Positions 1 to 6,723 of a stretch of DNA of 21,932 bases are shown one piece after another. The stretch's first letter is position 1, and every line of letters starts with the position of its first letter. A model generated the notes under the pieces. The model ran no database searches. It was not told the origin of the DNA and saw only the letters and a list, made by a program, of their open reading frames with translations. The DNA comes from Acidobacteria bacterium UBA2161 (GTDB taxonomy: Bacteria; Acidobacteriota; Vicinamibacteria; Vicinamibacterales; UBA823), in assembly GCA_002328835.1 (NCBI GenBank), contig DCWN01000025.1, forward strand, positions 149,752-171,683. Direction: 5' to 3'. The position numbers and the translations under genes are program-made.

Positions 1-616
1 TATCGCGAGGGATCTCCGAGCCAACGCCGACGACGGTGTGCTCCACGTTGGCGTTGTTGGACACGGCCTGGATCATCGCGCGCTCTTCGAACGAGTTGTA
101 CATGATGGCGCGCACGCCCCGGAAGATGGGTCCGAAGATCGAAAGGCCGATCGCCGGATCGCGCTCGGCCGTCGGCACGAGCACCGCGCGCGGCGCGACC
201 GCACGACACCCATGGTAGGCGTGGTAGTAGCGGTAGCTGAAGAAGATGCAGAAATCGTAGTCGGCGCCGCGCCGGCGCAGATGGCGGATCAGCTCCGGGC
301 TCGTTGGGCCTTCACTGTCGAGCCACTGGAGTTCGTGATGAATCGAGTGCGGGTGCTCGAACACCCGCGTCGAGAGTCGGCCGAACTTGGCCGGATCCCT
401 CGGTCGGGTGACAGGGAATCGTCGCACGACGATGTCGCCAACGCGATCTTCCCCAGGGTCGAACGCGTTGGCCCACGTCACATAGTCCTGGGCGCACGTC
501 GTCAGCACCTCCACCTCGGCATGCCTGGCGAGATGCTCGGCGACGTATCGGGCGTGGAGTTCGGCACCGCCATTGATCTCGGCGCCGTATCGTTGAACGA
601 CGACGGCCAGCTTCAC
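1..616 (-). CDS. Glycosyltransferase, GT4-like N-terminal part (partial, 3' end outside window)
   Basis: About 205 residues are visible from a GTG start at 616; the gene runs off the left edge. The product begins MKLAVVQRYGAEINGGAELH, a typical N-terminal Rossmann strand followed by the G-G-A-E-x-H loop of GT-B glycosyltransferases. It continues with VEVLTTCAQDY, a long charged stretch, and FFSYRYYHAYHG followed by VLVPTAERDPA. It probably transfers a sugar from a nucleotide donor to a surface polysaccharide or lipid-linked glycan at the cytoplasmic face. The GTG overlaps the TGA of the upstream coiled-coil gene (GTGA, 613-616), so translation is very likely coupled. The C-terminal donor-binding domain lies outside the window, so the sugar cannot be predicted. 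Family assignment is fairly secure; the specific function is not. Confidence 0.8.
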   Translation of the reverse strand, partial: MKLAVVVQRYGAEINGGAELHARYVAEHLARHAEVEVLTTCAQDYVTWANAFDPGEDRVGDIVVRRFPVTRPRDPAKFGRLSTRVFEHPHSIHHELQWLDSEGPTSPELIRHLRRRGADYDFCIFFSYRYYHAYHGCRAVAPRAVLVPTAERDPAIGLSIFGPIFRGVRAIMYNSFEERAMIQAVSNNANVEHTVVGVGSEIPRD

Positions 617-1644
617 TGTTCGGAGGAGTCGGCGGCACCGTCGTCGGGTGCACGCGGAGTGGTCGGCTCAGGGGCCGTCGGTTCCGAGGTCGGCGGTTCG
701 ACGGCCTTGGCCTCGGCCGGAGTAATGTCGGCCGTGTCCGCCGCGCCGGTCGCGGGTGGCGTGCCGGCGTCGGCGTCGGGTCGACGCGAGTCTACGCCGC
801 CCTGCGGTGGTGCGGCGTCGGGGCCGGGTTGAGATGCCGTGGCGGCCTCGTCAGCCGAGCGTGCCGCGTCACCGTCAGTGCCGGTTCGGTGCCGCCCACC
901 CCGCCGCCGGCGTCGCCGCTTTCGCGGGCCGCCCGGGGCGGTCTCGCCCGAGTCCCCCGTGTCGGGGCGGGAGGCACGCGCCGGCGGCGCGGCGTCCGTG
1001 GTTGGCTTGACGAGGCCTTCAAGCGCCCGCGCGCGGCGCTCATCGAAGTCGAGGCGGCTGTTGACCGATTGCACCTGCATCTTCAGGTTCTTCACCTCGA
1101 TGCCCAGGCGCGTGATCTCGACGACCAGGTTGTTGAGGACTTCGAAGTTCAACGTGTCGATCTCGTCACGCGACTCCAGCCGGCTCGCCACGGTCACCAT
1201 CCGGCTGGAGAGCTGGTCAGCCATCGAATGCAGCTGGCCTTCGGTGTGCGCGTTGATCTCCGACTGCTGGTGAATCACCGTGATCATCGGGTTCGGATTG
1301 AACATCAGCTTCAGCACGGGCCGCAGTAGCCGGCGGATCAGCGACAGCAGGCCGCGCGTCGACCGGTAGATCGACTTGTCATCGAACGGAAACGGCTCCG
1401 GCCATGGGGCCACATCGACCGATGTGACGTCGATCGGGGCACTCTTGGGCCGCTTCCGGAAGTGTTCGAGAAGGTCGGAGCGGATCCCCGAGGGATCGAG
1501 AATCCGCTCCAGCTTCACATTGGCCAACTCGCGTATCTCCTGCTCGGTGTAGTCGACGCCGCGCTTGTCGCGGATGCGCGTGCGGATGTGCCTCATGACT
1601 TCCTCGACGTCGATGGACCCGGCTCGGATGGAAAAATCAGACAT
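613..1644 (-). CDS. Coiled-coil protein with polybasic, disordered C-terminal tail; glycosyltransferase partner
   Basis: This 343-residue protein has no enzyme motif that I recognise. Residues 10-65 form a charged helical region (IDVEEVMRHIRTRIRDKRG, then DYTEQEIRELANVKLERILD). Residues 95-122 are basic-amphipathic or hydrophobic (LLSLIRRLLRPVLKLMFNP) and could sit on the membrane. Residues 123-212 look like a long amphipathic coiled coil. The last ~130 residues are low-complexity Ala/Pro/Thr/Asp-rich sequence with an arginine cluster at about 241-253 (RKRRRRRRGGRHR). It is 48 bases downstream of the UbiA-like gene and overlaps the glycosyltransferase start by 4 bases. From memory, similar N-terminal regions occur beside glycosyltransferases in polysaccharide clusters. 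A scaffold or regulatory role in glycan assembly is an inference only. The start ATG is preceded by a weak purine-rich GAGAGA. Confidence 0.8.
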   Translation of the reverse strand: MSDFSIRAGSIDVEEVMRHIRTRIRDKRGVDYTEQEIRELANVKLERILDPSGIRSDLLEHFRKRPKSAPIDVTSVDVAPWPEPFPFDDKSIYRSTRGLLSLIRRLLRPVLKLMFNPNPMITVIHQQSEINAHTEGQLHSMADQLSSRMVTVASRLESRDEIDTLNFEVLNNLVVEITRLGIEVKNLKMQVQSVNSRLDFDERRARALEGLVKPTTDAAPPARASRPDTGDSGETAPGGPRKRRRRRRGGRHRTGTDGDAARSADEAATASQPGPDAAPPQGGVDSRRPDADAGTPPATGAADTADITPAEAKAVEPPTSEPTAPEPTTPRAPDDGAADSSEQ

Positions 1645-1692
1645 GGTCTCTCGAATTCTGGCCTGACGGTCCTTGACCGCCGGCGGGCAACG

Positions 1693-2637
1693 TCACCAGG
1701 GGCGATAGACGATCAGCACGACCGCCACGACCCACAAGGCCACGCAAGCGAGCAAGGGCCTGTCGGCCAAGAGCAACTCGGCCGGACTGCCCCCGCTCGC
1801 CTTCTGGTGTACCAGGTACAGATACCGAAAAATGCCGTACAACGGCAGCGGAATCGTCAGGCCCAACCACGGCGTGCCGAAACGCGCAGCCACTTCTGGG
1901 CTCATCGTATAGAAGGTGTAGCCGATGAGTGTCGACGCCGTGACCACCGCGATCATCTGGTCGAGTAGATAGGAGCTGTACTCCCCGAGGCTCGGTCGGT
2001 GTACGGCCGCGTGATCGCCGAGTAACACGATCTCGTGCCGGCGCTTGCTGAGGGCGATGAACAGCGCTAACAGGCTGGTGCAGATCAGGAGCCATGCGCT
2101 GATCGGCACGTCGATGACGACCGCGCCCGCGACGGCCCGCAGCACGAAGCCGGCCGCGATGGTCATGACATCCACGATGACGATGTGCTTGAGCACCATG
2201 GTGTACAGCACCAGGGTCACGCTGTACGCTACCGACACGACAGCCAACGCCGGGGTCAGCAGGAATGAGGCGAGGACGCAGCCGACGCCCAGGGTTGCCG
2301 CAAGGCTGAGAGCGGCCGACGTCGAGACCCGGCCCGACGCGATCGGGCGCTCGGCCTTGTGAAGGTGCTGCCGGTCGGCCTCGCGGTCCGCGACGTCGTT
2401 GACCAGGTAGATCGCCCCCGACAGTCCGCAGAACACGAGAAACGCAGCGAGCGCGCGCAGCGCCGCTTCGGGATCCGTCAGACGCTGCCCGAACACGAGG
2501 GCGGCGAAGACGAACAGGTTCTTGGTCCATTGATGCGGCCGAAGGGACCTGAGCAGGTCGACGGCGACCGAGCCGCCGGACGCTCGAGCCAGGTCGACGT
2601 CCGGCGGTGCCTGAGACTGCAGGGAGTGGCGCGCCAT
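1693..2637 (-). CDS. UbiA-family prenyltransferase, decaprenyl-phosphate phosphoribosyltransferase-like
   Basis: This is a 314-residue polytopic membrane protein. The LRPHQWTKNLFVFAALVFGQ start (about residues 32-51) and the NDVADREADRQH motif (80-91, N-D-x-x-D) mark the UbiA superfamily and specifically resemble DPPR synthases (Rv3806c type). These move 5-phosphoribose from PRPP to polyprenyl phosphate, the first step to decaprenyl-phosphoryl arabinose or ribose. The RPIASGRVS segment, SKRRHE (197-202), and about eight to nine hydrophobic helices spread from residue 42 to the C-terminus fit the family, whose usual length is close to 300. It lies 26 bases after the STAS gene and 48 bases before the coiled-coil gene, so it is probably co-transcribed. 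The oxidase/reductase partners that would make the arabinosyl donor are not in the window. Superfamily is sure; substrate is inferred. No clear Shine-Dalgarno precedes the ATG. Confidence 0.85.
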   Translation of the reverse strand: MARHSLQSQAPPDVDLARASGGSVAVDLLRSLRPHQWTKNLFVFAALVFGQRLTDPEAALRALAAFLVFCGLSGAIYLVNDVADREADRQHLHKAERPIASGRVSTSAALSLAATLGVGCVLASFLLTPALAVVSVAYSVTLVLYTMVLKHIVIVDVMTIAAGFVLRAVAGAVVIDVPISAWLLICTSLLALFIALSKRRHEIVLLGDHAAVHRPSLGEYSSYLLDQMIAVVTASTLIGYTFYTMSPEVAARFGTPWLGLTIPLPLYGIFRYLYLVHQKASGGSPAELLLADRPLLACVALWVVAVVLIVYRPW

Positions 2638-2663
2638 GAAGCGCGGCGAGAGGCCGGTATCCG

Positions 2664-3005
2664 CTAGGAGGCGAAGCTATCGACGGCTTCCTGCTCCGAC
2701 TCGTAGGTTTCGAACACCGTCAACAACTTGGTGATCGAGAGCAAGTCCTCGATCCGCTTCGTCAGGTGGACGAGCTTCAACTGCCCGCCCTGCCGGCTGA
2801 CGGTCGTGTAGGTCCGGACGATTTCACCGAGACCCGCGCTGTCCACATACGGCACGCCTTCGAGGCTCAGGATGAGCTTGCGCTTACCTTGCTGAATCAG
2901 GCTGTTGATCTTGTCCTTGAGGAGCTCGTCGCCTTCACCGATCGTCAACTTGCCGCTCAGGTCGAGAACCAACACCTCACCGACCGTTCGTTCCTCGATC
3001 TGCAT
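2664..3005 (-). CDS. STAS-domain anti-sigma factor antagonist-like protein
   Basis: The 113-residue product is a single STAS domain of the SpoIIAA/RsbV type: MQIEERTVGEVLVLDLSGKL at the N-terminus, then DSAGLGEIV, where Ser56 aligns with the residue phosphorylated by anti-sigma kinases. In the family the unphosphorylated form releases a sigma factor by binding its anti-sigma factor. I chose the ATG at 3005 because a strong GGGAGGAG lies just upstream (3020-3013); an in-frame start 18 codons earlier adds a tail unlike the family. No RsbW-type kinase or sigma factor is nearby, so the partner must be encoded elsewhere. It is the first gene of the minus-strand glycan operon, suggesting either stress control or a non-sigma scaffold role. 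The family is secure, the target unknown. Confidence 0.88.
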   Translation of the reverse strand: MQIEERTVGEVLVLDLSGKLTIGEGDELLKDKINSLIQQGKRKLILSLEGVPYVDSAGLGEIVRTYTTVSRQGGQLKLVHLTKRIEDLLSITKLLTVFETYESEQEAVDSFAS

Positions 3006-3087
3006 CGCCGCTCTCCTCCCGATAAGCGAGAATTGCGTGGCGCCTTGCCCACGCCACATCCGAAACTAGAGCTGTTGCAAGGGCCGC

Positions 3088-3117
3088 ACCGTACCATGCA
3101 AAAGCGCGATCCGTCAA
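3088..3117 (-). promoter_or_regulatory. Candidate sigma70-type promoter for the STAS/glycan operon
   Basis: On the minus strand TTGACG (3117-3112) is followed after 18 bases by TACGGT (3093-3088). The -35 is near consensus and the -10 is poor. It would give a leader of about 75 bases before the STAS start codon. This is pattern matching only. Confidence 0.35.
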
Positions 3118-3177
3118 GCATCTACGAGGGTGATCCACCCCCTCCGATGCCGGCCGCTTGGGTTCCGGGTCGTCGAT

Positions 3178-3375
3178 CTATTCAGCCTCGCGACGCTGCT
3201 TCTTCCGGGTGCGCTTGCGCGCGAGCGCCTGCTTCGTGCGACGCTTGTCGCCCGGCTTCAAATAGAACGAGTGCTTCTTGATGTCCTTGATAATGTCTTC
3301 TTGCTGAACTTTTCGCTTGAAGCGACGGAGGGCGCTTTCGATCGATTCGCCGTCCTGGACCTTCACTTCAGCCAA
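3178..3375 (-). CDS. rpsU: 30S ribosomal protein bS21
   Basis: The 65-residue, very basic product matches bS21 along its length: an N-terminal VKVQDGESIESALRRFKRKV, the central SFYLKPGDKRR, and a lysine/arginine-rich tail. bS21 sits on the 30S platform near the 3' end of 16S rRNA and helps base pairing with mRNA leaders. The initiation codon is TTG (3375-3373), giving MAEVKV; the purine-rich GGTGGAG five bases upstream supports it and no in-frame ATG or GTG fits. It is separated from the STAS gene by about 170 bases and is divergent from purD, so it probably has its own promoter in the 3376-3577 gap. Length is normal for the family. Confidence 0.95.
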   Translation of the reverse strand: MAEVKVQDGESIESALRRFKRKVQQEDIIKDIKKHSFYLKPGDKRRTKQALARKRTRKKQRREAE

Positions 3376-3577
3376 CTGAACTCCACCCCCTCACCGCCGA
3401 AACTGATGCCTGTGACCCCCAAGGGCACCGGCCGAATATGCTAGGCTATCACAGGTACGCGCGGATTCCAGGCCCAAAGCCCATCGGGCCTCGACGGTCC
3501 TTCCAGGGCGTCCCAGTTCATCCGAAATATTGGAGCGTGCGCGATAACAGCCGTGGTTTCAATCAGATAGCACCTTC
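3376..3577. other. Divergent intergenic region between rpsU and purD
   Basis: This 202-base gap must carry start signals for both rpsU (minus) and purD (plus). It is AT-richer than its surroundings in places (AATATGCTAGGCTATC near 3435-3450, GAAATATTGG near 3527-3536), but I could not find a well-spaced -35/-10 pair on either strand. An imperfect stem AGGCCC (3470-3475)/GGGCCT (3486-3491) lies in the middle. I see no purine riboswitch or tRNA. Confidence 0.4.
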
Positions 3578-4879
3578 ATGAAGATCCTGATTGTTGGAAA
3601 CGGCGGTCGCGAACACGCGTTGGCCTGGAAGCTCACGACCGAGCACCCGGGTCGGGTGATCTGCGCCCCCGGGAACCCCGGCATGGCCGAGATCGCCACC
3701 TGCGTGTCGGCCGATCCGACGAATCCTGAGGCGCTGTTCCAGCTGGCCGAGCACGAGTCGGTGGATCTCACCGTCGTGGGGCCGGAGGCGCCACTGGCCA
3801 ACGGCGTGGCCGACCGGTTTGCCGAGGGCGGACGGCGCCTGTTCGGCCCGACCCAGGCCGCGGCGCGCCTGGAGTCGAGCAAGGCGTTCGCCAAGTCCTT
3901 CATGGCTCGACACCGCATTCCCACGGCGGCCTACGAGATCCATGAAGAGGTGGACAGTGCGCTGGCGTCGCTCTCGTCCGGTCGATTCGGCTATCCCGTG
4001 GTGCTGAAAGCCGACGGGCTGGCCGCCGGGAAGGGTGTCATCATCGCGTCCGACCAGGCTGCCGCCGAGCAGGGCCTCCGGGAGATGCTGGTGGATCAGC
4101 GTTTCGGTGCGGCGGGTGCCACCGTCGTGATCGAGGAGTACCTCGTCGGCGAGGAAGCGTCGTTCTTCGCGGTGTGCGACGGACACACGGCGGTGTCGCT
4201 GCCGTCGGCGCAGGACCACAAGCGCGCGTTCGACGACGATCGGGGCCCCAATACCGGCGGCATGGGAGCTTTCGCGCCGACGCCGCGGATGACCGAGGCG
4301 ATTCGGTCGGAGGTGCTCGACTCGATCGTGAAACCGGTGCTGGCCGGCATGGCCGCGGAAGGCGCGCCCTATGTGGGCGTACTGTACGTGGGGCTGATGC
4401 TGACCGCCAACGGACCGAAGGTCATCGAGTTCAACGTCAGGTTCGGCGATCCCGAGGCTCAGGTCGTGTTGCCGTTGGTCGACGACGACCTAGCGCCGCT
4501 CCTCGACGCCGCCGTCGCCGGCGAGCTGCGGGGCCACAGCTGCGCGATGCGAGGCGAGCCGCACGTCGGAGTCGTGGCGGCGTCGGGGGGCTACCCCGGC
4601 AGCCATAAGACGGGCCTGCCCATCACGGGGCTTTCGGCCGCCGCCGCGAGCGAGGATGTCCTGGTCTTCCACGCCGGCACGAAGCAGACCGATGCCGGCC
4701 TGGTCACGGCCGGTGGGCGCGTGCTGACCGTCGTCGGCCGAGGCGGTACCTTTGCCGAAGCCATCGGCCGAGCCTACGGCGCCATGAGCCTGATCGCATT
4801 CGATGGGATGCACGTGAGGACGGACATCGGCCGAAAGGCCGACGCACCGCTCTCGGACGGTCGACGGCCGGCCGGGTGA
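3578..4879 (+). CDS. purD: Phosphoribosylamine--glycine ligase (GAR synthetase)
   Basis: PurD joins 5-phosphoribosylamine and glycine with ATP hydrolysis, step 2 of de novo purine synthesis, in the cytoplasm. The 433-residue product starts MKILIVGNGGREHALAWKL, the family's diagnostic N-terminal loop. It contains GPEAPLANGVADRF (N domain), the ATP-grasp segments KADGLAAGKGVII (about 146-158) and DHKRAFDDDRGPNTGGMGAF, and the Mg-binding FNVRFGDPEAQ near residue 287. Length is normal for the single-function bacterial enzyme. The ATG at 3578 gives the canonical N-terminus although no good Shine-Dalgarno precedes it. purE follows after 40 bases in the same direction. The last ~15 residues are a hydrophilic extension beyond the usual end. 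Confidence 0.97.
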   Translation: MKILIVGNGGREHALAWKLTTEHPGRVICAPGNPGMAEIATCVSADPTNPEALFQLAEHESVDLTVVGPEAPLANGVADRFAEGGRRLFGPTQAAARLESSKAFAKSFMARHRIPTAAYEIHEEVDSALASLSSGRFGYPVVLKADGLAAGKGVIIASDQAAAEQGLREMLVDQRFGAAGATVVIEEYLVGEEASFFAVCDGHTAVSLPSAQDHKRAFDDDRGPNTGGMGAFAPTPRMTEAIRSEVLDSIVKPVLAGMAAEGAPYVGVLYVGLMLTANGPKVIEFNVRFGDPEAQVVLPLVDDDLAPLLDAAVAGELRGHSCAMRGEPHVGVVAASGGYPGSHKTGLPITGLSAAAASEDVLVFHAGTKQTDAGLVTAGGRVLTVVGRGGTFAEAIGRAYGAMSLIAFDGMHVRTDIGRKADAPLSDGRRPAG

Positions 4880-4919
4880 GACGATGATGCCGGTGTTGTG
4901 AAGCCGGCCGAGGTGAACC

Positions 4920-5414
4920 ATGAGTGAATCGCGAGTCCTCATCTTGATGGGATCGGATTCGGATGCGCCGGTGATGCAGGCCGCCGCGGACGTCCTGAAG
5001 AACTTTGGGATCGCCTACACGATGACCGTCGCGTCGGCACACCGCTCGCCGGACCGGGTCCGAGGGCTGATCGACGAGGCACACGCCGCAGGCGTCGGCG
5101 CCTTCATCGTCGGGGCAGGGGCCGCCGCGCACCTGGCCGGGGTGGTGGCCGCGCATTCGTCGCGTCCGGTGATCGGCGTGCCGATCGACTCGACGGCCTT
5201 GAAGGGGATGGACGCCTTGCTGGCCACCGTGCAGATGCCCCCGGGAGTGCCGGTGGCCACGATGGCGATCGGGAAAGCCGGCGCCATCAACGCCGCCGTG
5301 CTGGCTGCCCAGATTCTCGCCACCGCGGATTCCGCGCTGGTCGATGCACTGGCGGACTACAAACGGTCCCTGGTGGCGAAGGTGGAGCAGGCCGCCGCTC
5401 GGCTCGAGCGCTAG
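4920..5414 (+). CDS. purE: N5-carboxyaminoimidazole ribonucleotide mutase (PurE, class I type)
   Basis: PurE interconverts N5-CAIR and CAIR in purine synthesis. The 164-residue product shows the family's phosphate- and carboxylate-binding elements: MGSDSDAPVMQAA near residue 10, SAHRSPDRV with the catalytic histidine, GAGAAAHLAGVVAA, and MDALLATVQMPPGVPVATMAIG toward the C-terminus. These resemble class I PurE, which normally works with PurK. No purK is in the window, so either it is elsewhere or carboxylation is achieved otherwise. A clear GAGGTGA (4910-4916) precedes the ATG. It sits between purD and mtaB in an apparent operon, with a 25-base gap to mtaB. Confidence 0.95.
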   Translation: MSESRVLILMGSDSDAPVMQAAADVLKNFGIAYTMTVASAHRSPDRVRGLIDEAHAAGVGAFIVGAGAAAHLAGVVAAHSSRPVIGVPIDSTALKGMDALLATVQMPPGVPVATMAIGKAGAINAAVLAAQILATADSALVDALADYKRSLVAKVEQAAARLER

Positions 5415-5439
5415 GGCTGACGGGTCTCGGTCCAGGGCG

Positions 5440-6723
5440 ATGAAGTACGCGCTCGTCACGTTCGGATGCCGCGCCAATCAGGCGGACTCGGCCGGCCTGG
5501 ACGGCGACCTGAGGGCGGTCGGTGGGCGACCGACGACGCTCCAGGATGCCAATCTGGTGGTCGTCAACACCTGCTCGGTTACGTCGGCGGCCGACCAGTC
5601 AGCGCGACAGGCGATCCGCCGGATTCGCCGCGGGAATCCCGAAGCGCGCATCGTCGTCACGGGCTGCTACGCCACGCGGGCGGCCGACGAACTGTCGGGG
5701 CTGCCAGGGGTCGAGGCGGTCGTGCCCAACGGCCGCAAGGAGCAGCTCGCAGCCGACCTGCGGCCCCTGATCGCGTCGCTGCCCGACGGGAAGGGCGACG
5801 GGCCGTGCGGAACGGCACTCGAGGTTCAGCCGTCGAGCCGGACGGTGCAGCTGCTCGGGGTGCAGACCGGCTGCGACGACACCTGTACCTACTGCATCAT
5901 TCCACGCACGCGCGGGCACGGCCGAAGCCGGCCGTTCGACAACGTCCTCGCACGCGTTCGTTCGGCGGTGGCGGACGGCGTCAAGGAGGTCGTGCTGACG
6001 GGCGTGCATCTTGGGTCGTACGGCCGCGACCTCGCGCCCGGCACGTCATTGCTGTCGCTCGCGCAAGCGCTCGACGCCTTGGCGGTCGACTGCCGGTTCC
6101 GCCTTAGCTCGCTCGAGCCGATGGATTGCGAGCCGGGGCTGGTCGATCTGGTGGCCCGCCGTGGGAGGTTCGTCCCGCACTTCCATCTACCGCTCCAACA
6201 TGCCAGCGATGCGTGTCTTCGGGCGATGGGCCGCCCCTACACCCGGGACGACTATCGCCGCGTGGTCGACTCGGTGCGAGACGCGCTGCCCGACGCCGCG
6301 ATCGGGACCGACCTGATCGCCGGGTTTCCAGGTGAGACGGCGGCCGACCATGCCGCGTCGCTCGACTATCTCGCCGGTTCACCGATCACCTCCGTGCACG
6401 TCTTTCCCTATGCCGACCGCCCCGGCACCCTGGCCAGCCGGTTGCCCCAGAAGATCGACGTCGCCGTCGCGCGACGACGCGCGCGTGAACTTCGCGAGGT
6501 GGCCGAGCAGTTGCAGCAGCGCTTCCGGCAGCGCGCGGTAGGCACCGTGCGGCCGGCGCTGACGCTCGGTGGCGGTGGCGCGGCGCTGACCGACAACTAC
6601 CTGAAGGTCGAGCTGGCGCCGGCGGTCCCTGGGAACTGCCTGGTCGACGTCCGGATCGCCTCGACGACGGGCAAGCGGACGATCGGAGAACTGGTCGGAT
6701 CGGGCGACGGATCGGCTGGCTAG
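5440..6723 (+). CDS. mtaB: tRNA (t6A37-C2) methylthiotransferase, MtaB-type radical SAM enzyme
   Basis: The 427-residue product is a MiaB/MtaB/RimO family methylthiotransferase. It adds a methylthio group to a tRNA base next to the anticodon, using S-adenosylmethionine. The N-terminal UPF0004 domain has cysteines C10 (TFGCRANQ), C45 (NTCSVT) and C76 (TGCYA) for the auxiliary 4Fe-4S cluster. The radical-SAM CxxxCxxC is C145/C149/C152 (TGCDDTCTYCIIPRTRG). The C-terminus carries a TRAM-like stretch (DNYLKVELAPAVPGNCLVDV). The CRANQADS form and short TRAM fit MtaB (t6A to ms2t6A) best, but MiaB or RimO specificity cannot be excluded. I chose ATG 5440 because 32 residues of in-frame extension into purE are arginine-rich and unlike the family. 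Its stop lies in a CTAG shared with rlmN. Confidence 0.88.
   Translation: MKYALVTFGCRANQADSAGLDGDLRAVGGRPTTLQDANLVVVNTCSVTSAADQSARQAIRRIRRGNPEARIVVTGCYATRAADELSGLPGVEAVVPNGRKEQLAADLRPLIASLPDGKGDGPCGTALEVQPSSRTVQLLGVQTGCDDTCTYCIIPRTRGHGRSRPFDNVLARVRSAVADGVKEVVLTGVHLGSYGRDLAPGTSLLSLAQALDALAVDCRFRLSSLEPMDCEPGLVDLVARRGRFVPHFHLPLQHASDACLRAMGRPYTRDDYRRVVDSVRDALPDAAIGTDLIAGFPGETAADHAASLDYLAGSPITSVHVFPYADRPGTLASRLPQKIDVAVARRRARELREVAEQLQQRFRQRAVGTVRPALTLGGGGAALTDNYLKVELAPAVPGNCLVDVRIASTTGKRTIGELVGSGDGSAG

Noticed and set aside
38..832. A 264-codon plus-strand frame at the left edge
   Set aside because: It lies opposite the glycosyltransferase and the coiled-coil protein, whose minus-strand products are recognisable and joined by a GTGA overlap.
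3006..3059. Longer start for the STAS protein
   Set aside because: The extension covers the strong GGGAGGAG ribosome site that belongs to the ATG at 3005.
3376..3577. Purine riboswitch upstream of purD
   Set aside because: I could not find the conserved three-way junction elements, and the sequence has only one imperfect stem.
5344..5439. In-frame upstream extension of mtaB into purE
   Set aside because: The 32 extra residues are Arg/Trp/Ser-rich and precede the canonical MKYALVTFGCRANQ start.
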